From Betaproteobacteria bacterium (GTDB taxonomy: Bacteria; Pseudomonadota; Gammaproteobacteria; Burkholderiales; Casimicrobiaceae), in NCBI GenBank assembly GCA_003153335.1, contig PLYG01000167.1:1-7650 (forward strand): 7,650 nt of DNA. The letters are read 5' to 3'. The notes under the pieces are model-generated. The model was not told where the DNA came from and did no database searches. It was given only the letters and a program-made list of their open reading frames with translations. The position numbers were made by a program, and so were the translations under genes. Positions 1 through 5,998 of this stretch are shown piece after piece. Position 1 is the first letter of the stretch, and the number at the start of each line of letters is the position of its first letter.

Positions 1-454
1 TGCCCGATCCGGTCGGGCCACAGATCACCCGCAGCCTCAGGTTGTTGGGCAGGTTTTCCAGTCTGTTGCGTACGTCATGGCGATAACTCTTGTAGCCGCC
101 TTCCAGCTTATGTGCCGCCCAACCCACTTGGCTAAGGATAATGCTCATCGCACCGCTGCGCTGCCCGCCGCGCCAGCAGTAGATCAACGGTCGCCAGTAT
201 TTAGGATGGTCGCTGAAACTCGTTTGCAGGTGCTCAGCGATGTTCTTTGCCGCCAACGCTGCACCCACTTTACGCGCCTCGAAAGGGGATACCTGCATGT
301 ACAGTGTACCAACGCCAATACGCTCTTCATCCGACAGGACAGGGCAATTGATTGCTCCAGGGATGTGGTCTTCGGCAAACTCTGCCGGGGTGCGCACGTC
401 GATAATTTCGTCAAATTCGTCGAGCTGTGATAGGTTTGCGGTTCTGAACAACAT
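1..454 (-). CDS. mnmH: tRNA 2-selenouridine synthase MnmH (SelU/YbbB), N-terminal part, truncated by window edge
   Basis: Replaces the sulfur of 2-thiouridine with selenium at the wobble position of certain tRNAs, using selenophosphate and passing through a geranylated intermediate (family knowledge). The visible 151 codons, read by reverse-complementing the window start, show an N-terminal rhodanese domain: IIDVRTPAEF at residues 17-26, HIPGAIN at 30-36, and the active-site loop CWRGGQRSG at 93-101 with catalytic Cys93 (Cys97 in E. coli). LEGGYKSYR follows at 117-125. The sequence leaves the window in GPTGSG (146-151), the start of the Walker A P-loop of the second domain, so the C-terminal half is missing only because of the window edge. 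The ATG at 454-452 fits the family N-terminus, although no good Shine-Dalgarno sequence precedes it. The gene diverges from selD, which supplies its selenium donor. The family's usual YK after VGT is YM here. Identification is secure. Confidence 0.95.
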   Translation of the reverse strand, partial: MLFRTANLSQLDEFDEIIDVRTPAEFAEDHIPGAINCPVLSDEERIGVGTLYMQVSPFEARKVGAALAAKNIAEHLQTSFSDHPKYWRPLIYCWRGGQRSGAMSIILSQVGWAAHKLEGGYKSYRHDVRNRLENLPNNLRLRVICGPTGSG

Positions 455-462
455 TATTGAGC

Positions 463-469
463 GAGGAAA
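463..469 (+). promoter_or_regulatory. selD ribosome binding site deciding the GTG start
   Basis: A purine-rich GAGGAAA lies just upstream of GTG at 475, leaving 5 bases between them. It favours GTG475 over the in-frame TTG at 457, which would place this site inside the coding region and add six residues that the family does not need. The site falls in the 20-base gap between the divergent selD and mnmH starts. Confidence 0.6.
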
Positions 470-474
470 GTTTC

Positions 475-1515
475 GTGTCCGAAGTGAAATTAACCCAATT
501 GTCGCACGGTGGCGGCTGCGGCTGCAAAATCGCACCTGCTTTGCTGAAAGAAATTCTCGGCGAGGCAAAAGAAAAAATGCTGTTCGCTAACCTGCTAGTT
601 GGCACGGAGACCAGCGATGACGCAGCGGTATATCGCCTTAATGATCAGCAAGCGCTCATCGCGACCACCGATTTTTTCATGCCCATCGTCGATGATCCGT
701 TCGACTTTGGCGCGATTGCCGCGACCAATGCAATTTCCGATGTCTATGCGATGGGCGGCGTTCCGTTGTTCGCGCTGGCGCTGGTCGGCATGCCGGTCAA
801 CCAGTTGCCGCTGCCCGTGATTCGCAAGATTCTCGAAGGCGGCGAATCGGTCTGCACTCGCGCCGGCATTCCGATCGCCGGCGGCCACACCATCGATTCG
901 GTCGAGCCGATCTACGGCCTGGTGGCGATCGGTCTGGTCAATCCGAAAAAAGTAAAACGCAACGCCGGCGCGCGGCCCGGCGACAAGCTGGTGCTGGGTA
1001 AGCCGCTGGGCGTGGGAATCTACAGCGCGGCGCTGAAAAAGGAAAAGCTGGCGCCCGGACAGTACGCACTCTTTATCGCCAACACGACCAAACTCAATAC
1101 GCCAGGCACGAAACTGGGCGAGCTCGCGTCCGTGCATGCGCTGACCGATGTGACCGGCTTCGGCTTGCTCGGTCATTTGCTGGAAATCTGCAAGGGATCG
1201 AAGCTGGGCGCCCACGTCGATTTTGGAGCCTTGCCGTTGCTGCCGGACGTGCTCGCGATGGCGCGCGAGGGCACGTTCACCGGCGCCTCGGGGCGCAACT
1301 GGACGGGCTACGGCGGGCAGGTCACGCTGGGCGCGGGACTGGGTGACGCGGAGCAGCGGCTGCTGACCGATCCGCAGACCTCGGGCGGCTTGCTGGTATC
1401 GTGCGCCCCCGATGCCGTCGCTGCAGTGCTGAAGATTTTTGAGGACGATGGCTTTGCCGATGCCGCGGTGATCGGGGAAATGACGGAAGGTGCGCCCCAA
1501 ATCACCGTCGTGTGA
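475..1515 (+). CDS. selD: selenophosphate synthetase SelD (selenide, water dikinase)
   Basis: Makes selenophosphate from selenide, ATP and water. This is the selenium donor for tRNA 2-selenouridine and, where present, selenocysteine. The product is 346 aa from GTG475, close to the 347 aa of E. coli SelD. The N-terminal glycine-rich loop SHGGGCGCK (residues 10-18) carries the catalytic pair Cys15/Lys18, equivalent to Cys17/Lys20 in E. coli, so this is the Cys form and not the selenocysteine form. Metal/ATP-binding aspartates are visible in SDDA (D48, D49), TTDFF (D66), AISDV (D89) and LTDVTGFG (D225). GLLGHLLE and TDPQTSGGLL (298-307) are typical of the AIRS-like fold. The mnmH gene diverging 20 bases upstream is the likely user of its product; no selA, selB or selC is visible here. 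The gene converges on gpsA with 33 bases between stop codons. By hand count the first 200 bases look less GC-rich than the middle of the gene. Confidence 0.97.
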   Translation: MSEVKLTQLSHGGGCGCKIAPALLKEILGEAKEKMLFANLLVGTETSDDAAVYRLNDQQALIATTDFFMPIVDDPFDFGAIAATNAISDVYAMGGVPLFALALVGMPVNQLPLPVIRKILEGGESVCTRAGIPIAGGHTIDSVEPIYGLVAIGLVNPKKVKRNAGARPGDKLVLGKPLGVGIYSAALKKEKLAPGQYALFIANTTKLNTPGTKLGELASVHALTDVTGFGLLGHLLEICKGSKLGAHVDFGALPLLPDVLAMAREGTFTGASGRNWTGYGGQVTLGAGLGDAEQRLLTDPQTSGGLLVSCAPDAVAAVLKIFEDDGFADAAVIGEMTEGAPQITVV

Positions 1516-1548
1516 TTCGCTGCCGGGTGCGCGACGCCGAACAGAGGT

Positions 1549-2532
1549 TCATTCGCGCGTCGGCTCGCGCTGCAGCAATGCTCCCACGGCCTGCCGCGGC
1601 GACAAATTCTCGTAGAGCACCCGGCACACCGCGGCGCTGATCGGCATCTCGATATGCTCGCGCGCTGCAAGCTGGCGCACGGCGCGCGCCGCGTACACGC
1701 CTTCCGCAACGTGTCCGAGCTCCTGCTGAATCTGCGGCAGCGATTTGCCGGCGGCCAGCAGCAGTCCGGCCTGCCTGTTGCGCGATAATCCTCCGGTGCA
1801 GGTGAGCACCAGATCGCCGAGACCCGACAATCCCATCAGCGTTTCGCGGCGGCCGCCCAGGACTTCGGCCAGCCGGCTCATTTCCGCCAGCCCGCGCGTG
1901 ATCAGCGCGGCGCGCGCATTATCGCCCAGGCGCAATCCATCGCAAATGCCGGTCGCAATCGCGAGCACATTCTTGACCGCGCCGCCGACCTCGACGCCGG
2001 CTACATCATCGCTGGCGTACAGGCGCAGCGTGTCGTCGCGCAGCGTCGCGGCCCACTCCTCGGCAAAGGCGATATCACTGCCGGCGAGCGTGAGCGCGGT
2101 GGGCGCGTTGGCCGCGACCTCCTGCGCAAAACTGGGGCCCGACAGCAGGCCCCACCCACCCCGCCGCCGTTCACCCACGCTCTGGTGCGGCAGCCGGGCA
2201 TCATTGCCTTCAAACACAAAGCCCTTGCACAGCCATAGCAGAGGCACACGTTGGTCGGGCAGTGCCGCGATGGTTTCCTTCAGGCCGGACGCCGGCGTGG
2301 CGACAATGACGCAGCGCGCGGCGCGCACCGCCTCATCGAGTTGCGAGGTGACATGAATCGCGTGCGGGAGAACGAAATCGGGAAGATAGCGCGCGTTGCG
2401 GCGGGTCGCCCGCAGCGTTTCAGCCTGTGCCGGATCGCGCGCCCAGAGCGCAATACCAAAACGCGGCGCCAGTTTCACCGCCAGCGCCGTGCCCCAGGCG
2501 CCAGCGCCGAGTATCGCGATGGGTGCCGTCAT
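1549..2532 (-). CDS. gpsA: NAD(P)-dependent glycerol-3-phosphate dehydrogenase GpsA
   Basis: Cytosolic enzyme that interconverts dihydroxyacetone phosphate and sn-glycerol 3-phosphate, the backbone precursor of phospholipids. The product is 327 aa from ATG 2532-2530 (E. coli 339 aa). The Rossmann motif GAGAWG is at residues 9-14 directly after the first beta strand, which fixes this start; the frame is open further upstream, but that would add a tail with no family counterpart. Other signatures are LWLCKGF (99-105), SGPSFAQEVA (131-140), GGAVKNVLAI with the catalytic lysine at 187, ALITRGLAEM (209-218), GLSGLGDLVLTC (234-245) and the C-terminal EGVYAA (277-282). The start lies 11 bases after the stop of the SH3-domain gene, so it is probably the last gene of the rhodanese-grxC-secB cluster visible here. 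No strong Shine-Dalgarno sequence is seen, which suggests translational coupling. The secB-gpsA association is also found in E. coli. Confidence 0.97.
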   Translation of the reverse strand: MTAPIAILGAGAWGTALAVKLAPRFGIALWARDPAQAETLRATRRNARYLPDFVLPHAIHVTSQLDEAVRAARCVIVATPASGLKETIAALPDQRVPLLWLCKGFVFEGNDARLPHQSVGERRRGGWGLLSGPSFAQEVAANAPTALTLAGSDIAFAEEWAATLRDDTLRLYASDDVAGVEVGGAVKNVLAIATGICDGLRLGDNARAALITRGLAEMSRLAEVLGGRRETLMGLSGLGDLVLTCTGGLSRNRQAGLLLAAGKSLPQIQQELGHVAEGVYAARAVRQLAAREHIEMPISAAVCRVLYENLSPRQAVGALLQREPTRE

Positions 2533-2543
2533 GGGCGGAAGTA

Positions 2544-3026
2544 CTACAGGCCCCAGACCTGCGAAATGCCGATAAACCCCGTCTGACCGTCGCGGTGCCG
2601 CACCTTGGCCCAACCTGATGCGGGCGGCTCCACCAGTTCCAAAAGAACATTTTGCTCGGCGCGGAACACGGTCTTGGCGCCCGGTTCGCCGGCCGCAAGG
2701 ACATCGGCCACCGGTGTCTTGACGACGACGATGCGCTTGTCGCCAAGCGCCTTTCTTTCGACCCAGGCAAGCGGCGCGCCAGCCATGTCGCGCACCTTGA
2801 CCCAGCCCTCGAGGGTAACCACGATTTCAAACGGATAGTCGCGGCCGACGACAAAAATCTTTTGCGCTTTCAGCGACGGCCCGTCGTACAGAATCGTCGC
2901 CGCATCGACGGTTGTCCGGTAGTCCAGCGCCGCCGCATCACCCATGGCCATCAACGCGAACAGGGTAAACGCCGGACACCACCGCGCGCGGGCTGCGCGG
3001 CGGCTCGCGTCGCGTATTCGCGGCAT
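2544..3026 (-). CDS. exported protein with two tandem SH3b-like domains, function unknown
   Basis: A 160-aa protein from ATG 3026-3024, five bases after the secB stop. Residues 1-33 look like a signal peptide: a basic start rich in Arg (to R15), a hydrophobic stretch AFTLFALMAM (19-28) and an Ala-rich cleavage area before LDYRTT. The mature part shows two similar blocks of the bacterial SH3 type. Block 1 spans about 36-92 (ILYDGPS, then EGWVKVRD, then LAWVERK). Block 2 spans about 98-158 (VFRAEQN, then SGWAKVRHRDGQTGFI). SH3b modules often bind cell-wall peptides or act as protein-interaction domains, so a periplasmic or cell-wall role is inferred, not shown. The frame stays open far upstream through secB and into grxC, but that is a GC-rich artefact; the signal peptide and operon spacing support the short form. 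I recall similar SH3 proteins beside secB in betaproteobacteria. No specific function is claimed. Confidence 0.85.
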   Translation of the reverse strand: MPRIRDASRRAARARWCPAFTLFALMAMGDAAALDYRTTVDAATILYDGPSLKAQKIFVVGRDYPFEIVVTLEGWVKVRDMAGAPLAWVERKALGDKRIVVVKTPVADVLAAGEPGAKTVFRAEQNVLLELVEPPASGWAKVRHRDGQTGFIGISQVWGL

Positions 3027-3031
3027 CTTGC

Positions 3032-3541
3032 TTACTGCACGGTTTGAATGATCGGCGACTGCGGAGCCTGCGCCGCCTGCATTTGCTGCAGTTGCTGGGC
3101 GTACAGCGCCTCGAAATTGATCGGAGCCAGATGCACCGGCGGGTACCCGGCGCGGATAATGGCGCTGGAAATGTTCTCGCGGACGTACGGGAAAAGAATG
3201 TTCGGGCAATGCACGCCAAGAATGGGCTGCATGTCCTGCTCCGGAACGTTGCGGATCTGGAAAATGCCGGCCTGCGCAACTTCGACCAGGAATATAGTCT
3301 GCTCGCCCACCTTGGCCGTCACCGTCACCGTCAGGACAGACTCGAAAATCCCGTCGCCCACCGGCTCGCCCCGAGTCTGCAGCGACACTTCGATCTGCGG
3401 CGAATCCTGCAGGAGGAAAGACTTTGGGGAGTTCGGGTTTTCCAGTGACAAATCCTTGACGTAAATGCGCTCGACGGTGAATACTGGGGCATCGGTTGCT
3501 GGCTGGGGCGCGGCGCCCGGGATGGGGATCTGGTCGTTCAT
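3032..3541 (-). CDS. secB: protein-export chaperone SecB
   Basis: Homotetrameric cytosolic chaperone that keeps preproteins unfolded and delivers them to SecA at the SecYEG translocon. The product is 169 aa, slightly longer than E. coli SecB (155 aa). Family signatures are ERIYVKDLSLENPNSP (residues 24-39), VTVTAKVGEQTIFLVEVAQAG (72-92), CPNILFPYVRENISSAI (112-128) and LAPINFEALYAQQLQQ (138-153). The first 18 residues are a Pro/Ala-rich extension. The C-terminal tail after 154 is Gln/Ala-rich and ends IIQTVQ, without the acidic tail of E. coli SecB. The start at 3541 has a clear AGGAA ribosome site at 3551-3547. It lies between grxC (80-base gap upstream) and the exported SH3-domain protein (5-base gap downstream), the latter being a plausible Sec substrate. 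Identification is secure. Confidence 0.97.
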   Translation of the reverse strand: MNDQIPIPGAAPQPATDAPVFTVERIYVKDLSLENPNSPKSFLLQDSPQIEVSLQTRGEPVGDGIFESVLTVTVTAKVGEQTIFLVEVAQAGIFQIRNVPEQDMQPILGVHCPNILFPYVRENISSAIIRAGYPPVHLAPINFEALYAQQLQQMQAAQAPQSPIIQTVQ

Positions 3542-3621
3542 GCGTATTCCTGAATAGTGGGCGAAATGTCGATTTTACCCGACCCGCCGGGTTACAGCCA
3601 CCCTGGCAGTCACGTGACCGC
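3542..3621 (-). promoter_or_regulatory. grxC-secB intergenic region with possible weak secB promoter
   Basis: This 80-base gap is the only sizeable break inside the minus-strand cluster. It holds the secB ribosome site (AGGAA, 3551-3547) and a -10-like TAAAAT on the minus strand at 3577-3572, about 30 bases before the secB start. No good -35 hexamer is seen at 16-18 bases upstream of it. A short CG-rich hairpin-forming stretch (about 3577-3592) is not followed by a T run on the minus strand, so it does not look like an intrinsic terminator. A secB-specific promoter is possible but unproven. Confidence 0.25.
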
Positions 3622-3879
3622 TCAGGCCGCCAGCAACGCGGTGAGCCGGCCCTCGTGTTCGAGGTCATAAAGCTCGTCGCAGCCGCCGACATAGGTCTCG
3701 CCGATAAAAATCTGGGGCACCGTGCGCCTGCCGGTCCGATCGACCATTTCGACGCGGCGCGCCGTGTCCAGATCGACGCGGATCTTGTCGATCTCGGTGA
3801 CGCCTTTTGCGCGCAACAACCGCTCCGCACGCACGCAATACGGGCACACCGCGGTGGAATACATGGTGATGGTAGCCAT
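3622..3879 (-). CDS. grxC: glutaredoxin 3 (GrxC)
   Basis: Small dithiol oxidoreductase that reduces disulfides and glutathione mixed disulfides at the expense of glutathione. The 85-aa product matches the usual size of the family. It starts MATITMYSTAVCPYC, with the redox-active CPYC at residues 12-15 after the first beta strand. TVPQIFIG (53-60) holds the cis-proline of the thioredoxin fold and GGCDEL (65-70) is the glutathione-binding turn. The ATG at 3879-3877 lies two bases after the rhodanese stop, so the two genes are almost certainly co-transcribed and probably translationally coupled. Longer in-frame starts would run back into the rhodanese gene and have no family support. The pairing with a rhodanese and with secB is also found in E. 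coli (yibN-grxC-secB). Identification is secure. Confidence 0.96.
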   Translation of the reverse strand: MATITMYSTAVCPYCVRAERLLRAKGVTEIDKIRVDLDTARRVEMVDRTGRRTVPQIFIGETYVGGCDELYDLEHEGRLTALLAA

Positions 3880-3881
3880 TG

Positions 3882-4304
3882 TCAGTTCTTGTCCAGCGGG
3901 AGTCCCGCATCCTTCCACGCCTTGTGACCGCCGGCGAGGTTGAAGAGTTTCGTGAATCCTGCGCGGCCGAGTATGGCGCCCGCCGCGCGGCTGCGCTGGC
4001 CCTTGGCGCAATAGGTAATGACCGGACGCTCTTTGTACTTGTCCAGTTCGCCCAGCCGGCCCTTCAGTTGGGACAACGGGATATGGAGGGCGCCGGGAAG
4101 CTTGCCTTCGGTGAACTCCTTGGTTTCGCGCACATCCAGCGTGATGGCCTTTTCGTTATTGATCAACTGGGTGAGCTGGAGGGTGCCGATGTCCGCCGTT
4201 CCGCTGATTCGGCGCTGGACCAGCGGCCACAGCAGCATGGCGCCGGAAAGCACAAAAATCAGGACAAGCTGCCACTGGGCTACAACGAATTGCTGCAATT
4301 GCAT
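3882..4304 (-). CDS. membrane-anchored rhodanese-like sulfurtransferase (YibN-type)
   Basis: A 140-aa protein from ATG 4304-4302, preceded by AGGGAA at 4314-4309. Residues 11-30 (from WQLVLIFVLSGAMLLW onward) form one hydrophobic segment followed by VQRR, consistent with an N-terminal membrane anchor with the domain on the cytoplasmic side. A single rhodanese domain follows at about 38-138: ITLDVRETKEFTEGKLPGAL (54-73), PVITYCAKGQRS with candidate catalytic Cys99, and NLAGGHKAW (122-130). The intact CxxGxRS loop suggests sulfurtransferase activity (persulfide carrier); the E. coli positional counterpart YibN lacks this cysteine as I recall it. The sulfur acceptor is unknown. It is the first gene of the minus-strand cluster and abuts grxC by two bases, suggesting a shared thiol/sulfur role. 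The frame stays open up to 4406, but that would leave the anchor internal and overlap the gpmI start region. Confidence 0.9.
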   Translation of the reverse strand: MQLQQFVVAQWQLVLIFVLSGAMLLWPLVQRRISGTADIGTLQLTQLINNEKAITLDVRETKEFTEGKLPGALHIPLSQLKGRLGELDKYKERPVITYCAKGQRSRAAGAILGRAGFTKLFNLAGGHKAWKDAGLPLDKN

Positions 4305-4405
4305 GGTGTTCCCTGTCGCCGGCGCCGGGCCGGATGTAAAAGCAAAGTAAAATGATAGCCTAATTCGTAATCCCGCCCCCAACTCGGCCTGTTGCCACCG
4401 TTCCA
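4305..4405. promoter_or_regulatory. divergent promoter region between the rhodanese cluster and gpmI
   Basis: This 101-base gap separates the two divergent gene clusters and must serve both. It contains the rhodanese ribosome site (4314-4309, minus strand), a 10-base palindrome CCGGCGCCGG at 4319-4328, and an A+T-rich block at about 4335-4372 that stands out from the surrounding GC-rich sequence. On the minus strand, TATCAT at 4357-4352 matches five of six bases of a sigma-70 -10 box; the nearest -35-like sequence (TTGGGG, 19-base spacer) is poor. No convincing plus-strand promoter could be picked, and no Shine-Dalgarno sequence precedes the gpmI ATG. Location supports promoters here; the exact boxes are a guess. 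Confidence 0.45.
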
Positions 4406-5998
4406 ATGTCCGCCACCGCCGCCATTATCACCCCTGTTCTGCTGATCATCCTCGATGGCTTCGGCCATCGCGACCCGGCGCCGGACAATGCGATCGAACT
4501 CGCCGACACGCCCAACTGGGACCGGTTGTGGGCTGACTTCCCGCGCACTCTGATCGACGCATCCGAACTGCATGTGGGCCTGCCCGCGGGACAGATGGGC
4601 AACTCCGAGGTCGGACATCTGAACATAGGCGCCGGCCGCGTCGTCTACCAGGACTACACGCGGATCGAACTCGCCATCCGGACCGGCGACTTTGCGCGCA
4701 ATCCCGCGCTGGCGGAAGCGATGGCGATGGCGCGCACCCATCGCTCCACGCTGCACGTGCTGGGTTTGTTGTCCCCAGGCGGCGTTCACAGTCACGAAAT
4801 GCAACTCCAGACCATGGTGGCCGCCGCTGCGGAGGCCGGAGTCCCCGCAGTCGCCGTCCACGCGTTCCTCGATGGTCGCGATACGCCGCCGCAAAGCGCC
4901 GAACCCTCGCTCGCGGCGATGGCCGCGCGCTGCGCCGAATTGGCGGCGAAAACCGGCAGCGACTGCCGGATCGCCACCATCGCCGGACGTTACTACGCAA
5001 TGGACCGCGACCAGCGCTGGGACCGGGTGCAGACCGCCTATGGCTGCATCGTCGCCGGACGATCGCCGCAAAGCGCGCCGGACGTCCAGTCGGCGCTCAA
5101 AGCCGCGTACGCGCGGGGCGAAACGGACGAGTTCGTCAAACCAACGGTGATCGGTGCGGGTGCGCAGGTGATGGACGGCGACGTCGTGGTATTCATGAAC
5201 TTTCGCGCCGATCGGGCACGCGAGTTGACGCAGACGCTGATAGACCCCGATTTCAAAGGTTTTGCGCGCGAGGGCATGCCGCGGCTGTCGCGCTTCGTCA
5301 CCCTGACGCACTACAGCGACGAGATTTCTGCGAATCCACTCGTGCGCGTCGCGTTCGAACCGCAGGCCATACACAACAGTTTCGGCGAAGTGGTGGCCGT
5401 TGCGGGCCTGAAGCAGTTGCGCATCGCCGAGACCGAGAAATACGCGCATGTCACCTTTTTCTTCAATGGCGGGCGCGAGACTGAATTCCCCGGCGAAAGC
5501 CGTATTCTGGTGCCGTCGCCGAAAGTCGCGACCTATGATCTGAAACCGGAAATGTCCGCCGAGGAAGTCACCGACAGACTGATCGATGCCATCGATCACG
5601 GACGCTTCGACGTGATCGTCGTGAATTATGCCAATACCGACATGGTCGGTCATAGCGGCGACATCAAAGCGACGATCAAGGCGGTCGAAACGGTCGATCA
5701 TTGTCTTGGCCGGCTGGCCGATTCGGTGACGCACGCCGGCGGCACACTGCTGATCACGGCGGATCATGGCAATGCCGAGATGATGCGCGATCCCGTGACC
5801 CATGAACCCCATACCGCGCATACGACCAATCCCGTTCCGCTGGTTTTGGTCTCGCCGCCCGCCGGCATCACCGGCCTGAGCAAGGGCAGGCTGGCCGATG
5901 TGGCGCCGACCTTGTTAGCCCTGCTAGGTCTGAGCCAGCCGAGCGCGATGACCGGTCGTCCCCTGTTGCTGCGCGCCGCCGAGCGTGTCTCGGCCTGA
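4406..5998 (+). CDS. gpmI: 2,3-bisphosphoglycerate-independent phosphoglycerate mutase GpmI
   Basis: Cytosolic glycolytic/gluconeogenic enzyme that interconverts 3- and 2-phosphoglycerate through a phosphoserine intermediate with two Mn ions. The product is 530 aa (E. coli 514). The alkaline-phosphatase-like metal sites are complete: D17 in LIILDGFG, nucleophile S67 in GQMGNSEVGH, D412 and H416 in NTDMVGHSGD, D453 and H454 in TADHGNAE, and probably H472 in TAHTTNPVP. Substrate-domain signatures are GLLSPGGVHSH (120-130), FLDGRDTPP (154-162), GRYYAMDRDQRWDR (194-207) and NFRADRARELT (265-275). The ATG at 4406 fits the family N-terminus, but no ribosome site is visible upstream, so translation may be leaderless or weakly initiated. 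It is the first gene of a tightly joined gpmI-envC-protease cluster. Unlike cofactor-dependent GpmA, it belongs to a different fold. Confidence 0.97.
   Translation: MSATAAIITPVLLIILDGFGHRDPAPDNAIELADTPNWDRLWADFPRTLIDASELHVGLPAGQMGNSEVGHLNIGAGRVVYQDYTRIELAIRTGDFARNPALAEAMAMARTHRSTLHVLGLLSPGGVHSHEMQLQTMVAAAAEAGVPAVAVHAFLDGRDTPPQSAEPSLAAMAARCAELAAKTGSDCRIATIAGRYYAMDRDQRWDRVQTAYGCIVAGRSPQSAPDVQSALKAAYARGETDEFVKPTVIGAGAQVMDGDVVVFMNFRADRARELTQTLIDPDFKGFAREGMPRLSRFVTLTHYSDEISANPLVRVAFEPQAIHNSFGEVVAVAGLKQLRIAETEKYAHVTFFFNGGRETEFPGESRILVPSPKVATYDLKPEMSAEEVTDRLIDAIDHGRFDVIVVNYANTDMVGHSGDIKATIKAVETVDHCLGRLADSVTHAGGTLLITADHGNAEMMRDPVTHEPHTAHTTNPVPLVLVSPPAGITGLSKGRLADVAPTLLALLGLSQPSAMTGRPLLLRAAERVSA

Noticed and set aside
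457..474. TTG at 457 as the selD start
   Set aside because: The ribosome site GAGGAAA at 463-469 would fall inside the coding sequence, and starting at GTG475 gives the normal SelD N-terminus and length.
595..1500. A 301-codon open frame antisense to selD
   Set aside because: Composition typical of a shadow frame (Arg, Gln, Asp and His rich) with no motif; selD on the plus strand explains the region.
3577..3592. GC-rich short inverted repeat before secB as a terminator
   Set aside because: The stem is only five base pairs and is followed on the minus strand by AAAAT instead of a T run, so it is not an intrinsic terminator.
3609..3618. Perfect palindrome GTCACGTGAC in the grxC-secB gap
   Set aside because: A 10-base palindrome is expected several times by chance in 7.6 kb, and it sits next to the grxC stop, away from the plausible secB promoter position. 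No known regulator could be tied to it.
2544..3830. A 428-codon open frame on the minus strand continuous with the SH3-domain protein
   Set aside because: Its upstream two-thirds is out of frame across secB and grxC, whose protein signatures are unmistakable. The real product starts at 3026 with a signal peptide; the rest is open only because GC-rich DNA has few stops.
4280..5821. A 513-codon open frame antisense to gpmI
   Set aside because: The translation is His/Arg/Gly-rich with no recognisable domain, and the opposite strand encodes a complete GpmI. Typical shadow frame of a GC-rich gene.
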